A stretch of DNA of 64,000 nucleotides from Paraburkholderia podalyriae (lineage in GTDB: Bacteria > Pseudomonadota > Gammaproteobacteria > Burkholderiales > Burkholderiaceae). Every line of letters starts with the position of its first letter. Within the stretch, counting starts at the first letter, position 1. Shown one piece after another: positions 53,825-61,956 of the stretch. Below the pieces are notes generated by a model. The model was not told the origin of the DNA. It worked only from the letters and a program-made list of their open reading frames with translations, and did not search any database. Where the stretch lies: assembly GCF_014397785.1 (NCBI RefSeq), contig NZ_VZQQ01000003.1:124001-188000 (forward strand), in the 5' to 3' direction. The position numbers and the translations under genes were made by a program.

Positions 53825-54811
53825 TTACTCCACCGTAAGGCGGCGATAGATTTCCTCTTCGATCTCGATCCAACCACGCGCACGCCCTTCGGCCAGGCGC
53901 GCGTCGGTCGCGCTTCCCGGCACCCTCACGGGACCGCCGCCCTCGATGGGACGGGAGCTTTCGATGGAGGAACGCAAGACGCCGATGCGCTGCTTGAATT
54001 CGTCGACCGGCATCAAGAGTTCAGGGTTGATCGTAATGAACAGATAGCCCCACTTACCCGCCTCGCCAATGATGGGATCGCTGCCTGCGAGAATGCCAAG
54101 CGCCTGCACGACCAGCGAGACGCTATAACCGCGCGCACCGCCCCATCCCAGAATTGCACCAGCGAGCGCCGCTGCGGGGTCCGTGGTCCGCCGTCCTTGC
54201 GGGTCGACAGCGCAGTCCGACGGAAGCGGCTTGCCGAGCTGCCCGTGGTAAATGACGTCGCCCCACATCAGCTGCGAGGTGGCGAAGTCGATCACGAGTG
54301 GCGAGCGCTCGCCGGGAAATGCAAACGCGATCGGATTCGTCCCGAGCAAACTGTCGGCGCCGCCATGTGGCGCGACTCGAGCCGTCGAGTTCGCGGCGTG
54401 GATCGCGATGAAGCCCTCGTTTGCGGCAGGCTCGACGTAATAGCGAAGCAGTCCGGAGAACCAGCTGTTGTTCACGCCCACAATGCCCACGCCGCTCGCC
54501 TTCGCAAGTGCCATAGCCTTCTTCATCGCTATGACAGATGTGACGTAGCCGTTGACATTCGCCCCGTCGATCAGCGCGGAATTATCCGTCTCCTTGACCG
54601 TCCGGATTGTGCCGCCGGTTCCGGTCTTGCGCAGCCGTTCGGCCATGGGAATGAGCCTAGGCAGGCCGGCGTACGCATGTCCGGCAAGCATTGCGTAAAT
54701 GAGGTGATCGGCGACCATTCGCGAGTGTTCCTCGGACATGCCGCGTCGCACGAGGAAGGCGACCGCCACGCCATGGGCATCGGAGGTATTGATCTTCACT
54801 GGGTTCTCCAT
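53825..54811 (-). CDS. Ldh2-family malate/lactate dehydrogenase-like oxidoreductase
   Basis: The 328-residue member of the MDH/LDH type-2 family (not Rossmann-fold) has the characteristic HGVAVAFLVRRGMSEEHSR start, YAGLPRLIPMAERL and GIVGVNNSWFSGLLRYYVEP. GTNPIAFAFPGE and GGARGYSVSLVVQALGILAG follow (cofactor-binding region). Relatives oxidise or reduce 2-oxo/2-hydroxy acids such as ureidoglycolate, sulfolactate or delta-1-pyrroline-2-carboxylate. It begins 9 bases after the tctC stop, so transporter uptake and oxidation may be linked. Confidence 0.9.
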   Translation of the reverse strand: MENPVKINTSDAHGVAVAFLVRRGMSEEHSRMVADHLIYAMLAGHAYAGLPRLIPMAERLRKTGTGGTIRTVKETDNSALIDGANVNGYVTSVIAMKKAMALAKASGVGIVGVNNSWFSGLLRYYVEPAANEGFIAIHAANSTARVAPHGGADSLLGTNPIAFAFPGERSPLVIDFATSQLMWGDVIYHGQLGKPLPSDCAVDPQGRRTTDPAAALAGAILGWGGARGYSVSLVVQALGILAGSDPIIGEAGKWGYLFITINPELLMPVDEFKQRIGVLRSSIESSRPIEGGGPVRVPGSATDARLAEGRARGWIEIEEEIYRRLTVE

Positions 54812-54820
54812 CGGGACAGG

Positions 54821-55819
54821 TTAGTGAGGCGTGAAATGGATGCTGGCAAGAAAGTCGCGCCATTGCGTCGTTTCCGTTTCGATCTCGTGCGCAAACAGCT
54901 GCGGGTTGGACTGGGGTATGAAACCGGAGAAAGTCGATTCGATACGATCTTTCATATCCGGTGCCGTCGAGACGGCGTGAATGTCTGCGGCGATGCGGTC
55001 GAGTACGCGTGGCGGCGTGCCCTTTGGCGCGAACACTCCATTCCAGAGGACCGGGTAAAACCCTTTGTACCCCGCTTCACGCACTGTCTGGACGTTCGGC
55101 AACTCGGGGAAGCGTTCTTCGCCGAACGCCGCGATAGGGTAAATGCTGCCGTCGGCGATATGCCCCTTCAGCGCCGCAGGTGTGTTCTCGAGCACCTGCA
55201 CCTCGTTACGAATCAACGCAAGGATGATGGGTAGCGTGCCGTTGTAGTTCACTTCGGAATACTTCACACCGAGTCCCCTGAGAACAAAGCCCGCGCTCAT
55301 ATTGAAAGCGGTGCCCGGCCCTGTGCCACCGTAGAAGATTCCGCCAGGCACCGACTCACTGAGCGTGACAAGTTCGTGGAGATTTTTCGCCTTGGCATAC
55401 GTAACGGCATTCGTAGCCAGCACCATCTTGAACTTAAGGTACTTGAGCACGGGCGCGAGCTCGACCTGGGGATCGAAATGTACGTTCGCATTGGTCAGCT
55501 TGGCCATGGTGGTGCTGAGGCTCCCGATCAGCAGCGTGTGACCGTCAGGCTTCGAACGCATGACATAGGCAACGCCGATCATCGTGCTCGCGCCCGGCAT
55601 GTTCTGCACAATTACGGGCTGTTTCCACAGCGCCGAAAGCTTCGGCGCGACCATCCGTGCCCAAAGGTCTCCCGTGTTACCGGGCTCATAGGGAACGATC
55701 AACGTCACCTGCCTACCTGGAAACTCGTCCGCCGCCGCGAGACCCGGTGCAAGTCCGCCGGCCAGCAAACCAGCGAGCGCGAGGCACGCGTCACGGCGGT
55801 TCATGCGCGAAAAACCCAT
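54821..55819 (-). CDS. Tripartite tricarboxylate transporter binding protein (TctC/Bug family)
   Basis: The 332-residue periplasmic solute receptor has a cleavable signal peptide (MNRRDACLALAGLLAGGLAP, then GLAAADEFPG). Bug-family marks follow: VTLIVPYEPGNTGDLWARM, VIVQNMPGASTMIG and FGEERFPELPNVQTVREAGY. Bug proteins are very common in Burkholderiales and bind carboxylates or amides. TctA and TctB genes lie 3.2 kb away on the same strand, separated by plus-strand genes. They may form one transporter or two unrelated ones. A carboxymuconolactone-decarboxylase-like gene precedes it. Confidence 0.92.
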   Translation of the reverse strand: MGFSRMNRRDACLALAGLLAGGLAPGLAAADEFPGRQVTLIVPYEPGNTGDLWARMVAPKLSALWKQPVIVQNMPGASTMIGVAYVMRSKPDGHTLLIGSLSTTMAKLTNANVHFDPQVELAPVLKYLKFKMVLATNAVTYAKAKNLHELVTLSESVPGGIFYGGTGPGTAFNMSAGFVLRGLGVKYSEVNYNGTLPIILALIRNEVQVLENTPAALKGHIADGSIYPIAAFGEERFPELPNVQTVREAGYKGFYPVLWNGVFAPKGTPPRVLDRIAADIHAVSTAPDMKDRIESTFSGFIPQSNPQLFAHEIETETTQWRDFLASIHFTPH

Positions 55820-55909
55820 GAATGTCTCCGTCTGTATTTGGAATGTTCGTCCCGCACTGGGCCGGGATCTGCATGCGGTCCGGATGGATCCGCGCTACTG
55901 CCAGCCGCG

Positions 55910-56491
55910 TCAACTGCCCGTCTTCGTCTCCAGATAGTCCGGATCCTCCAGTTCCGGTGCAACGCCGCTTGGCAGGCCTAACTCGAACGTGTTAAGCGTG
56001 AACGATGCGAGGCAGTAATAGCCCAGAATCGCGACAAGCTCCGCCATTCCGCGCTCGCCGAGCTGCTCAATGCCGCGCGCGTATAGCTGCTCAGGCACCC
56101 GGCTCGTCGAGAGGAGCGTCGACGAGACGTCGTAGACCGCACGCATGCGGTCTTCGCTGATGGCCGGCACGCGACGCGCCGCGATGGCCTCGACAACTTG
56201 CGCGTCGAGACCCGATTTCAGCGCTATTGCCTTATGTGCGTTCCATTGCACGTGTGCAGTCCAATGCCGGGCGCATACAAGAATGGCGAGCTCGCTGAGC
56301 TGCGGCTCGAGCGTTGTCTGATAGCGAAGCAGCTCGCCTAGCTTCTGCACCCGTCTTGCGAGGTCCGGGTTTCGCAACCAGGCAATCATTGGCGCAGGCA
56401 CCTTTCCGCGCGGCCCGCTGATCACTTCCGCACAAACAGCTGCCTGTTCAGAGGTCATGGCATCTTCAGATGGCATTTCCAGTCGTGGCAT
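55910..56491 (-). CDS. Carboxymuconolactone decarboxylase family protein
   Basis: The 193-residue protein has the AhpD/CMD-like core LEPQLSELAILVCARHWTAH, HVQWNAHKAIALKSGLDAQV and VEAIAARRVPAISEDRMRAV. The motif ARHWTAHVQWNAH is typical of the non-peroxidase branch (no CxxC). It is the first gene of an operon with tctC and ldh2. Its reaction is unknown; family members act as decarboxylases or carboxylate-binding proteins in aromatic and lactone degradation. Confidence 0.87.
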   Translation of the reverse strand: MPRLEMPSEDAMTSEQAAVCAEVISGPRGKVPAPMIAWLRNPDLARRVQKLGELLRYQTTLEPQLSELAILVCARHWTAHVQWNAHKAIALKSGLDAQVVEAIAARRVPAISEDRMRAVYDVSSTLLSTSRVPEQLYARGIEQLGERGMAELVAILGYYCLASFTLNTFELGLPSGVAPELEDPDYLETKTGS

Positions 56492-57327
56492 AAAGTTGCT
56501 CCTTTCGATTGACTACCAAGCGGCTGCTATACGGCCCAGCGGAATCAGCCCGTTGCGCGCGGCCACCAGTTCTTCACCACCAGCAGCGCCACGGTGCTTC
56601 CTCAGTGGCGCTCCCCCTGCGGCGTAGGCGTCCTGCCAACCACTTCGCTGTTCGCGCCTGATCGCCCGCACGGATATAGCGAATTCTAGGAACTGGCCGA
56701 GTGCTTGCATACGCAGTTAAGTGACAAGGATTTTTGCCCGTGAAGCAAAGACCTCGTCGCCTCGTTCCTCGATGGCGCGCACCACGGGTCATGTTTATCG
56801 GCGCTCGAGCAACGGAGCCCCACGAGATCGGTCGATCCACGGCGACCGTCCTACGCCTGGCCCGCTCTTCCCGATCACGCGTCAATCCGGCAACGAGTGG
56901 TGGAAGGCGATGGTGACCGTTAAGAGGACTGAGCCAGAAGCTCAGAGCGGAGCGCAAACGGTTCGAGCAAGTGGCCAGATGGTCATCGGCGCCACACGCG
57001 CGTGCTGCTGCAGATTTCGATGTTCTCTACCAACCGTCGCGTCGAGAGGATCCGGACCGGCAATCCGGGTGGCTGATATCGTCCGCGCAGACACGTTGGA
57101 ATCTCAGTCGCAGTCGCGCTTGACCGATTCGCCGGATGAGAATTGCACCTTCCAAATTTGCGAGTTGGTTCCTGTCCTTTGATCTCTTACGCTGTATCAA
57201 CGACACAACTCCGAGCTCGCGATCGAAAGACGCCAAGCAAACCTCATTTGCTGGCCGCGCTCGCGCGTCACGTAACAAACCCCGAATACTCACCACCACT
57301 GGGTTTACCCTGGGAGACATCCGAACT
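56492..57327. promoter_or_regulatory. Divergent intergenic region, no gene supported
   Basis: This 836-base stretch separates the CMD-tctC-ldh2 operon from the plus-strand maoC operon. The frames in it are short or Arg-rich without recognisable domains. Promoters for both operons must lie here, but I could not single out a convincing pair of elements. Confidence 0.4.
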
Positions 57328-57825
57328 ATGAGCAAGATCAAGAACCGCATCGATCAGACCTACGACGAGCTAGAGCTAGGGCAACTCTTCCGTTCCGGGG
57401 GACGGACTGTGACGGAGACGGACGTGGTGAATTTCTGTGCCCTGACCGGCAATTGGATCGAGATACACTCCAACGTCCAGTACGCATCAAAAACTCGCTT
57501 CGGTAAGCGACTAGTACAAGGGTCGCTCACGTATGCGATCGTAACCGGCCTGATCCAGTTTGGCCTCGGGATCCAGGCGAACTACGGCATCGACAACATG
57601 CGCTTCCTTGCGCCAGTGTTCATCGGGGACACCATTTATGCCGCGTGCGAAGTCATCGGCAAGAAGGAAAAGGATGCGAAGTACGGCGTAATCAAGTTCC
57701 TCATGAAAGCGATCAATCAGGACGGAATTGTCGTGCAGAAGGGAGAGTGGAGTCTCCTGATGCTCCGTCAACGAGAGGAGCTCGACGCGCTCATCAATCT
57801 CTCGCTGCCTGAACTGAAAGACTGA
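57328..57825 (+). CDS. MaoC-like hot-dog dehydratase/hydratase
   Basis: The 165-residue single hot-dog protein has the MaoC-type segment GRTVTETDVVNFCALTGNW, then IHSNVQYASKTRFGKRLVQG (Asp/His catalytic area; the usual D-x4-H appears as NW..IH..N, so the Asp is replaced by Asn) and FLAPVFIGDTIYAACEV. It may hydrate an enoyl-CoA or bind it. It is the first gene of a seven-gene plus-strand cluster and lies 9 bases before the thiolase-like gene. Pairing with thiolase-like and DUF35 proteins recalls hydratase-aldolase modules in steroid side-chain catabolism. Confidence 0.84.
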   Translation: MSKIKNRIDQTYDELELGQLFRSGGRTVTETDVVNFCALTGNWIEIHSNVQYASKTRFGKRLVQGSLTYAIVTGLIQFGLGIQANYGIDNMRFLAPVFIGDTIYAACEVIGKKEKDAKYGVIKFLMKAINQDGIVVQKGEWSLLMLRQREELDALINLSLPELKD

Positions 57826-57834
57826 GAGGCGCGC

Positions 57835-59046
57835 ATGACACCCAAGCCACAAGCCGCTATTGTCGGGATGGGAGATGCCTACGCGTCCGTGCGCGAGCGT
57901 AAGGATCCTCTGCAACTTGCGGTCGAAGCCACATACAAAGCGCTTGCAGATGCAGGTATAGGTAAGGACCAGATCGACGCGGTGTTTACCGGCCGCTCGC
58001 CTTGGGCCGACAAGCGCTCGCAGTGGAGCAACATCTTTTGCTCGCACATGCAGATGCCCGTGACAATCAATAGCGAAATCACCATGCATGGTGCAGGCCT
58101 GAACGCAACAGTTGCGATGGCCTCACAGATGATCGCTGCCGGCCGTGCTCAATACGTGCTGTGTCTGCAAAGCGATGCGACGGAACTCTTCGTAGATGCG
58201 GTCGCGATGGGCGCCGAAGCGGATGCTGATCCGCAATTCGAGATTCCATACGGTCCGACGATCCCTTCCCTCTATGCGCAGGCTGCCTGCCGCTACTTTC
58301 ACGAATTCGGTATAACGGAAGAGGATCTGGCCGACGTCTCTATTGCCAATCAGAAATGGGCCGTGCATCACCCGCATGCCGCAAAGGCCCGGTTCGGCGA
58401 GATCGATCGCGACAAAGTGTTGGCATCGCCTTATGTGGCGACACCTTTGCGGCGTTGGATGTGTTCTACCTGGGGCGGGGGCACGGGCGGTGCCCTGGTG
58501 GTCACCTCTGTGGAAAACGCAAAAATAGCGCGCGATGCGGTGTATGTGATGGGCTATGGCTCAGCCACCACGCACGAGTACCTAGGTGATCGCGTAAACA
58601 TGCCGCGCTGTCGATACGAAGCGCTCGGGCCTTTCCCGAACCTCACCTATACAGCCACGGCCGAAGCTGCGCGGCAGGCATACCAGATGTCGCAGCTTGC
58701 CCCGGCGGACATCGACATGGCGCAGATCTCGGTCAACTTCGCGCACATGGGCCCGATCATCATGGAAGACCTCGGCTTCGCTACGAAGGGACAAGGAATC
58801 AGCCTCTATCGTGAGGGCCGCACCGGCATTGACGGCGACTTGCCAACCGACACAAATGGAGGCTGGCTGTCCTTCGGTCAGCCTGGCATCTCCTGCAATA
58901 TGGACAGCTATATCGAGGCAATCCGTCAGTTGCGCGGTCAAGCACTCGGGCGTGCCGCAAACAAGCGCCCGCGTACCGTGCTAGTCCAGGGATCGGGTGG
59001 CATGCTCGCAGCCGGAAGCGTAACCATCCTCTCGTCCAACACCTGA
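57835..59046 (+). CDS. Thiolase-like protein lacking thiolase catalytic residues
   Basis: The 403-residue protein has a full thiolase fold (AAIVGMGDAYASVRERKDPL at the start, VLVQGSGGMLAAGSVTIL at the end). The active-site Cys loop reads INSEITMHGAGLNATVAM (residue 84-85 area) instead of ENACASG. The C-terminal GHP motif reads WLSFGQPGISCNM (348-350). So it cannot work as a normal thiolase. It resembles Ltp2-type retro-aldolases, which lost Cys and His and use Tyr, and which need a DUF35 partner; such a partner is encoded next to it. Retro-aldol cleavage of a hydroxyacyl-CoA is therefore the most likely role. Confidence 0.84.
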   Translation: MTPKPQAAIVGMGDAYASVRERKDPLQLAVEATYKALADAGIGKDQIDAVFTGRSPWADKRSQWSNIFCSHMQMPVTINSEITMHGAGLNATVAMASQMIAAGRAQYVLCLQSDATELFVDAVAMGAEADADPQFEIPYGPTIPSLYAQAACRYFHEFGITEEDLADVSIANQKWAVHHPHAAKARFGEIDRDKVLASPYVATPLRRWMCSTWGGGTGGALVVTSVENAKIARDAVYVMGYGSATTHEYLGDRVNMPRCRYEALGPFPNLTYTATAEAARQAYQMSQLAPADIDMAQISVNFAHMGPIIMEDLGFATKGQGISLYREGRTGIDGDLPTDTNGGWLSFGQPGISCNMDSYIEAIRQLRGQALGRAANKRPRTVLVQGSGGMLAAGSVTILSSNT

Positions 59047-59071
59047 ACGGCCCGCGAACAAGGAGCATAGC

Positions 59072-59491
59072 GTGAGCACCGAAACGCATTCCCCCAACGG
59101 TTGGCCTCAACCGTATCGCCTGCTCGATGCGCAGCCCTATTGGGAAGCGCTACAAGAAGAGCAACTCAAGTACCAGCGCTGCGCGGGCTGCGATCAGGCG
59201 GTTTGGCCTGCGCATTCGCATTGCCCGCATTGCGGATCGCGCTCGCTCGAATGGAAGCATTCAAGCGGCCGTGGAACGCTTTACTCGTTTAGTACGATCA
59301 TGCGAGGTCCAACACAGCTGTGGACCTCCATAGTCCCCTATACGGTCGGATTTGTACAAATGGAAGAAGGCTATTTTCTGTTCACGCAAATCGATGCGAC
59401 TGCAGAGGAAATGGCGGTAGGAAAAGGCGTCGAGGTGAAGTTCATTAGGCGCGGCGAGCAAACGCTGCCTATTTTTTCACTGATGCGCTAA
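59072..59491 (+). CDS. DUF35 OB-fold / Zn-ribbon protein
   Basis: The 139-residue protein has the rubredoxin-like Zn ribbon C37-x2-C40 and C51-x2-C54 followed by an OB-fold (GTLYSFSTIMRGPTQLWTSI, then PYTVGFVQMEEG). DUF35 proteins bind acyl-CoA and form complexes with thiolase-like or SCP2-like enzymes (for example ChsH2 with Ltp2). A GTG start at 59072 with AAGGAG upstream is used. Location right after the thiolase-like gene makes a two-subunit complex very likely. Confidence 0.9.
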   Translation: MSTETHSPNGWPQPYRLLDAQPYWEALQEEQLKYQRCAGCDQAVWPAHSHCPHCGSRSLEWKHSSGRGTLYSFSTIMRGPTQLWTSIVPYTVGFVQMEEGYFLFTQIDATAEEMAVGKGVEVKFIRRGEQTLPIFSLMR

Positions 59492-59542
59492 CTGGCGAGT
59501 GCGGCATATTCGCTTAGTCCTAAATCAAAAAGGAGTATTGAT

Positions 59543-60772
59543 ATGGCCGGTCCACTGTCGGGAGTACGCGTCCTTGACATGACGTCCAACATCATGGGCC
59601 CATATGCGTCGCTGTTGCTTGCCGACATGGGCGCGGATGTATGCAAGATCGAATCCCCGGAAGGCGATTCCACGCGCTCGGTCGGACCGGCGCGCAACAA
59701 GGGCATGAGCGTCACTTTCCTGCACGCGAACCGCAACAAACGCAGCGTCGTGCTCGACCTGAAGAAAGACAGCGGTCTTGCCGCCTTGAAGCGCATGGTG
59801 TCTACGTCGGATGTGCTCATGTACAGCCTCAGGCCGAAGACGATGGGCAAGCTGGGTCTCGCTTACCAGGATGTTTGCAACATGAACCCGCGCTTAATCT
59901 ACTGCGGTGCTTTCGGCTTCGGCCAGCGCGGGCCGTATGCGGATCGGCCCGCATATGACGACTTGATGCAGGCGGCAGTCGGAATGCCGGTATTGCAGGC
60001 GCGCAAGTCGGGGCCGCCGCAGTATGTGGCATCTGCTTTCGCCGATCGCGTTGTCGGAATGGCTATGTCCAATGCGATTGCTATGGCGCTTTACTACCGT
60101 GAGCGGACCGGTCGCGGTCAGGCCGTTCAGGTCCCCATGTTCGAAACGTTCGCACATTTCGTGTTAGGCGACCATCTGTATGGTCACACATTCGTTCCGC
60201 CCATCGGCGACTGGGGGTACGAACGCATGATGAGCCCGGAGCGCAAGCCTTACCGCACGCTCGATGGTCATGTCGGCGTGAGCGTATATACCGACCGCCA
60301 TTGGCAGCGCTTCTTCGAGATAGCCGGCCGGCCTGAAATGGCAGCCGATCCCCGCTATGGGACACTGCCCGCACGGATGCAGCACGTCGTCGAACTGTTC
60401 GAATTCCTTGCGCAGATTTTCGAAACAAGGTCGAGCGACGAGTGGTTAAGACTGCTCATTGAGGCGGACATTCCCATTGTGAAGATGAACACCCCGGAAA
60501 CACTTCTGGACGATGAGCATATGAAGGCCGTCAGTTTCTTTTCCGTGCAGGAGCATCCCACTGAAGGGTCGATCCGCACGCTAGGAATCGCGCAAGAATG
60601 GAGTGAAAGCACGCCAGAAATGCGCTACCCCGCACCACGTCTGGGCGAACACACCGTTGAGGTGCTGCGTGAATACGGACTCGCGCAGCAAGAGGTAGAG
60701 GCCGCGCTCCGTGATGGCGGCGCTCGCGCAGAAACCCGGGATTCAAGTGAGGAGCTGAACCATGCACAATGA
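59543..60772 (+). CDS. CaiB/BaiF family CoA-transferase 1
   Basis: The 409-residue type III CoA-transferase starts with GVRVLDMTSNIMGPYASLLL, then ADMGADVCKIE. RPAYDDLMQA carries the catalytic Asp139 that forms the acyl anhydride, followed by VVGMAMSNAIAMALYYRERTGRGQAV. It moves CoA between acids. It overlaps the second CaiB gene by 11 bases. Two tandem family III genes may form a heterodimer, as in some aromatic pathways. The start is the ATG at 59543 with AAGGAG upstream. Confidence 0.92.
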   Translation: MAGPLSGVRVLDMTSNIMGPYASLLLADMGADVCKIESPEGDSTRSVGPARNKGMSVTFLHANRNKRSVVLDLKKDSGLAALKRMVSTSDVLMYSLRPKTMGKLGLAYQDVCNMNPRLIYCGAFGFGQRGPYADRPAYDDLMQAAVGMPVLQARKSGPPQYVASAFADRVVGMAMSNAIAMALYYRERTGRGQAVQVPMFETFAHFVLGDHLYGHTFVPPIGDWGYERMMSPERKPYRTLDGHVGVSVYTDRHWQRFFEIAGRPEMAADPRYGTLPARMQHVVELFEFLAQIFETRSSDEWLRLLIEADIPIVKMNTPETLLDDEHMKAVSFFSVQEHPTEGSIRTLGIAQEWSESTPEMRYPAPRLGEHTVEVLREYGLAQQEVEAALRDGGARAETRDSSEELNHAQ

Positions 60773-61916
60773 GTTACCCCTGTCCGGCGTGGTCGTCGTT
60801 GAGTTAAGCGATAACGCATCGCTGCCTTTCGGCGGCCAGACGCTCGCCGGCCTCGGCGCGCAGGTGTGGAAAGTGGAGCGCCCCGGCGGCGACGCAACTC
60901 GCGGCTGGGGGCCAAGCAAATGGAAAGGCAGCGGCGCTGCTTTCCATTCCCTTAACCGAGGGAAACACTCAATCTGCGTCGACATCAAAGATCCCGAGCA
61001 ACTGGAAATGCTCAAGGACTTTATATTCCGCCACGCCGACGTGTTCACGCATAACCTGCGGCCGGGTTCGGCAGGTCAATACGGCCTGGACCCGGAGAGT
61101 CTGCGAGCCCGCAAGCCGGAACTGATCTGCTGTGAAGTCGGCGCGTTCGGGCATGTCGGCCCGATGAACAAAGAACCCGGCTACGATCCGCTAATGCAGG
61201 CTTTCTCCGGAATCATGAGTCTCACTGGCGAGAACGGGCAAGCTCCATCCCGCGCCGGCGTGTCCATCGTGGACTTCGGAACGGGCATGTGGACGGTGAT
61301 CGGTATTCTCTCTGCACTGTACCGCCGCAAGGTCACCGGCAAGGGCGCTACCGTCAATTCCTCGCTGCTCGAAACGGCCATTGCCTGGATGTCAGTCGGC
61401 ATCGCGAATTACTCCACCGACGGTGAGCCTGGCAGTCGCCACGGCTCGGGCATTGCGTTCATCGTCCCACATCGCGCATACACTACGCAGGATGGCTATC
61501 TCATCGTCAGTTGCGCGAATGATCGCCTGTTTGGAAAGCTGAGCGAGGCACTCGGTCACCCCGAATGGGCGACGGATCCAAAGTTCGCGACGAATGCCGG
61601 GCGCCTGCAGAACCGGGCCGAAATCGACGGCCTCATCGGCGATCGGCTGGCCACCGACACCCGCGCATATTGGAAAAAGCAGCTGCAAGCCTATGGTGTC
61701 GCATCGGCACCTATCCAGACCACGGCCGAACTGATCGCGCACGAGCAGACCAAGGCGTTGGGCATTCTCGGCAAGCCGTCGCCCGACGAGATCGAGTGCG
61801 TCGGCGTGCCATTGTCGTTCGACGGCCAACGGCCGCCGCCGCTTGCGTCCGCCCCGGATGTAGGCCAGGACAACGACCGGATGCATGCACTGCTGGAAGC
61901 GGCGCAGGCGAAGTAA
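60762..61916 (+). CDS. CaiB/BaiF family CoA-transferase 2
   Basis: The 384-residue type III CoA-transferase has GVVVVELSDNASLPFGGQTL, PGGDATRGWGPSKW, and the catalytic Asp142 in EPGYDPLMQAFSG. Residues up to GYLIVSCANDRLFGKLSEAL and EWATDPKF mark the C-terminal half. It is only moderately similar to the preceding gene, so this is a heterologous pair, not a fresh tandem duplication. A likely use is CoA activation of the pathway acid without ATP. Confidence 0.92.
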   Translation: MHNELPLSGVVVVELSDNASLPFGGQTLAGLGAQVWKVERPGGDATRGWGPSKWKGSGAAFHSLNRGKHSICVDIKDPEQLEMLKDFIFRHADVFTHNLRPGSAGQYGLDPESLRARKPELICCEVGAFGHVGPMNKEPGYDPLMQAFSGIMSLTGENGQAPSRAGVSIVDFGTGMWTVIGILSALYRRKVTGKGATVNSSLLETAIAWMSVGIANYSTDGEPGSRHGSGIAFIVPHRAYTTQDGYLIVSCANDRLFGKLSEALGHPEWATDPKFATNAGRLQNRAEIDGLIGDRLATDTRAYWKKQLQAYGVASAPIQTTAELIAHEQTKALGILGKPSPDEIECVGVPLSFDGQRPPPLASAPDVGQDNDRMHALLEAAQAK

Positions 61917-61956
61917 CGGCTTGCACGCCTCATTCAATTTCACGCAAGGATTTCAC

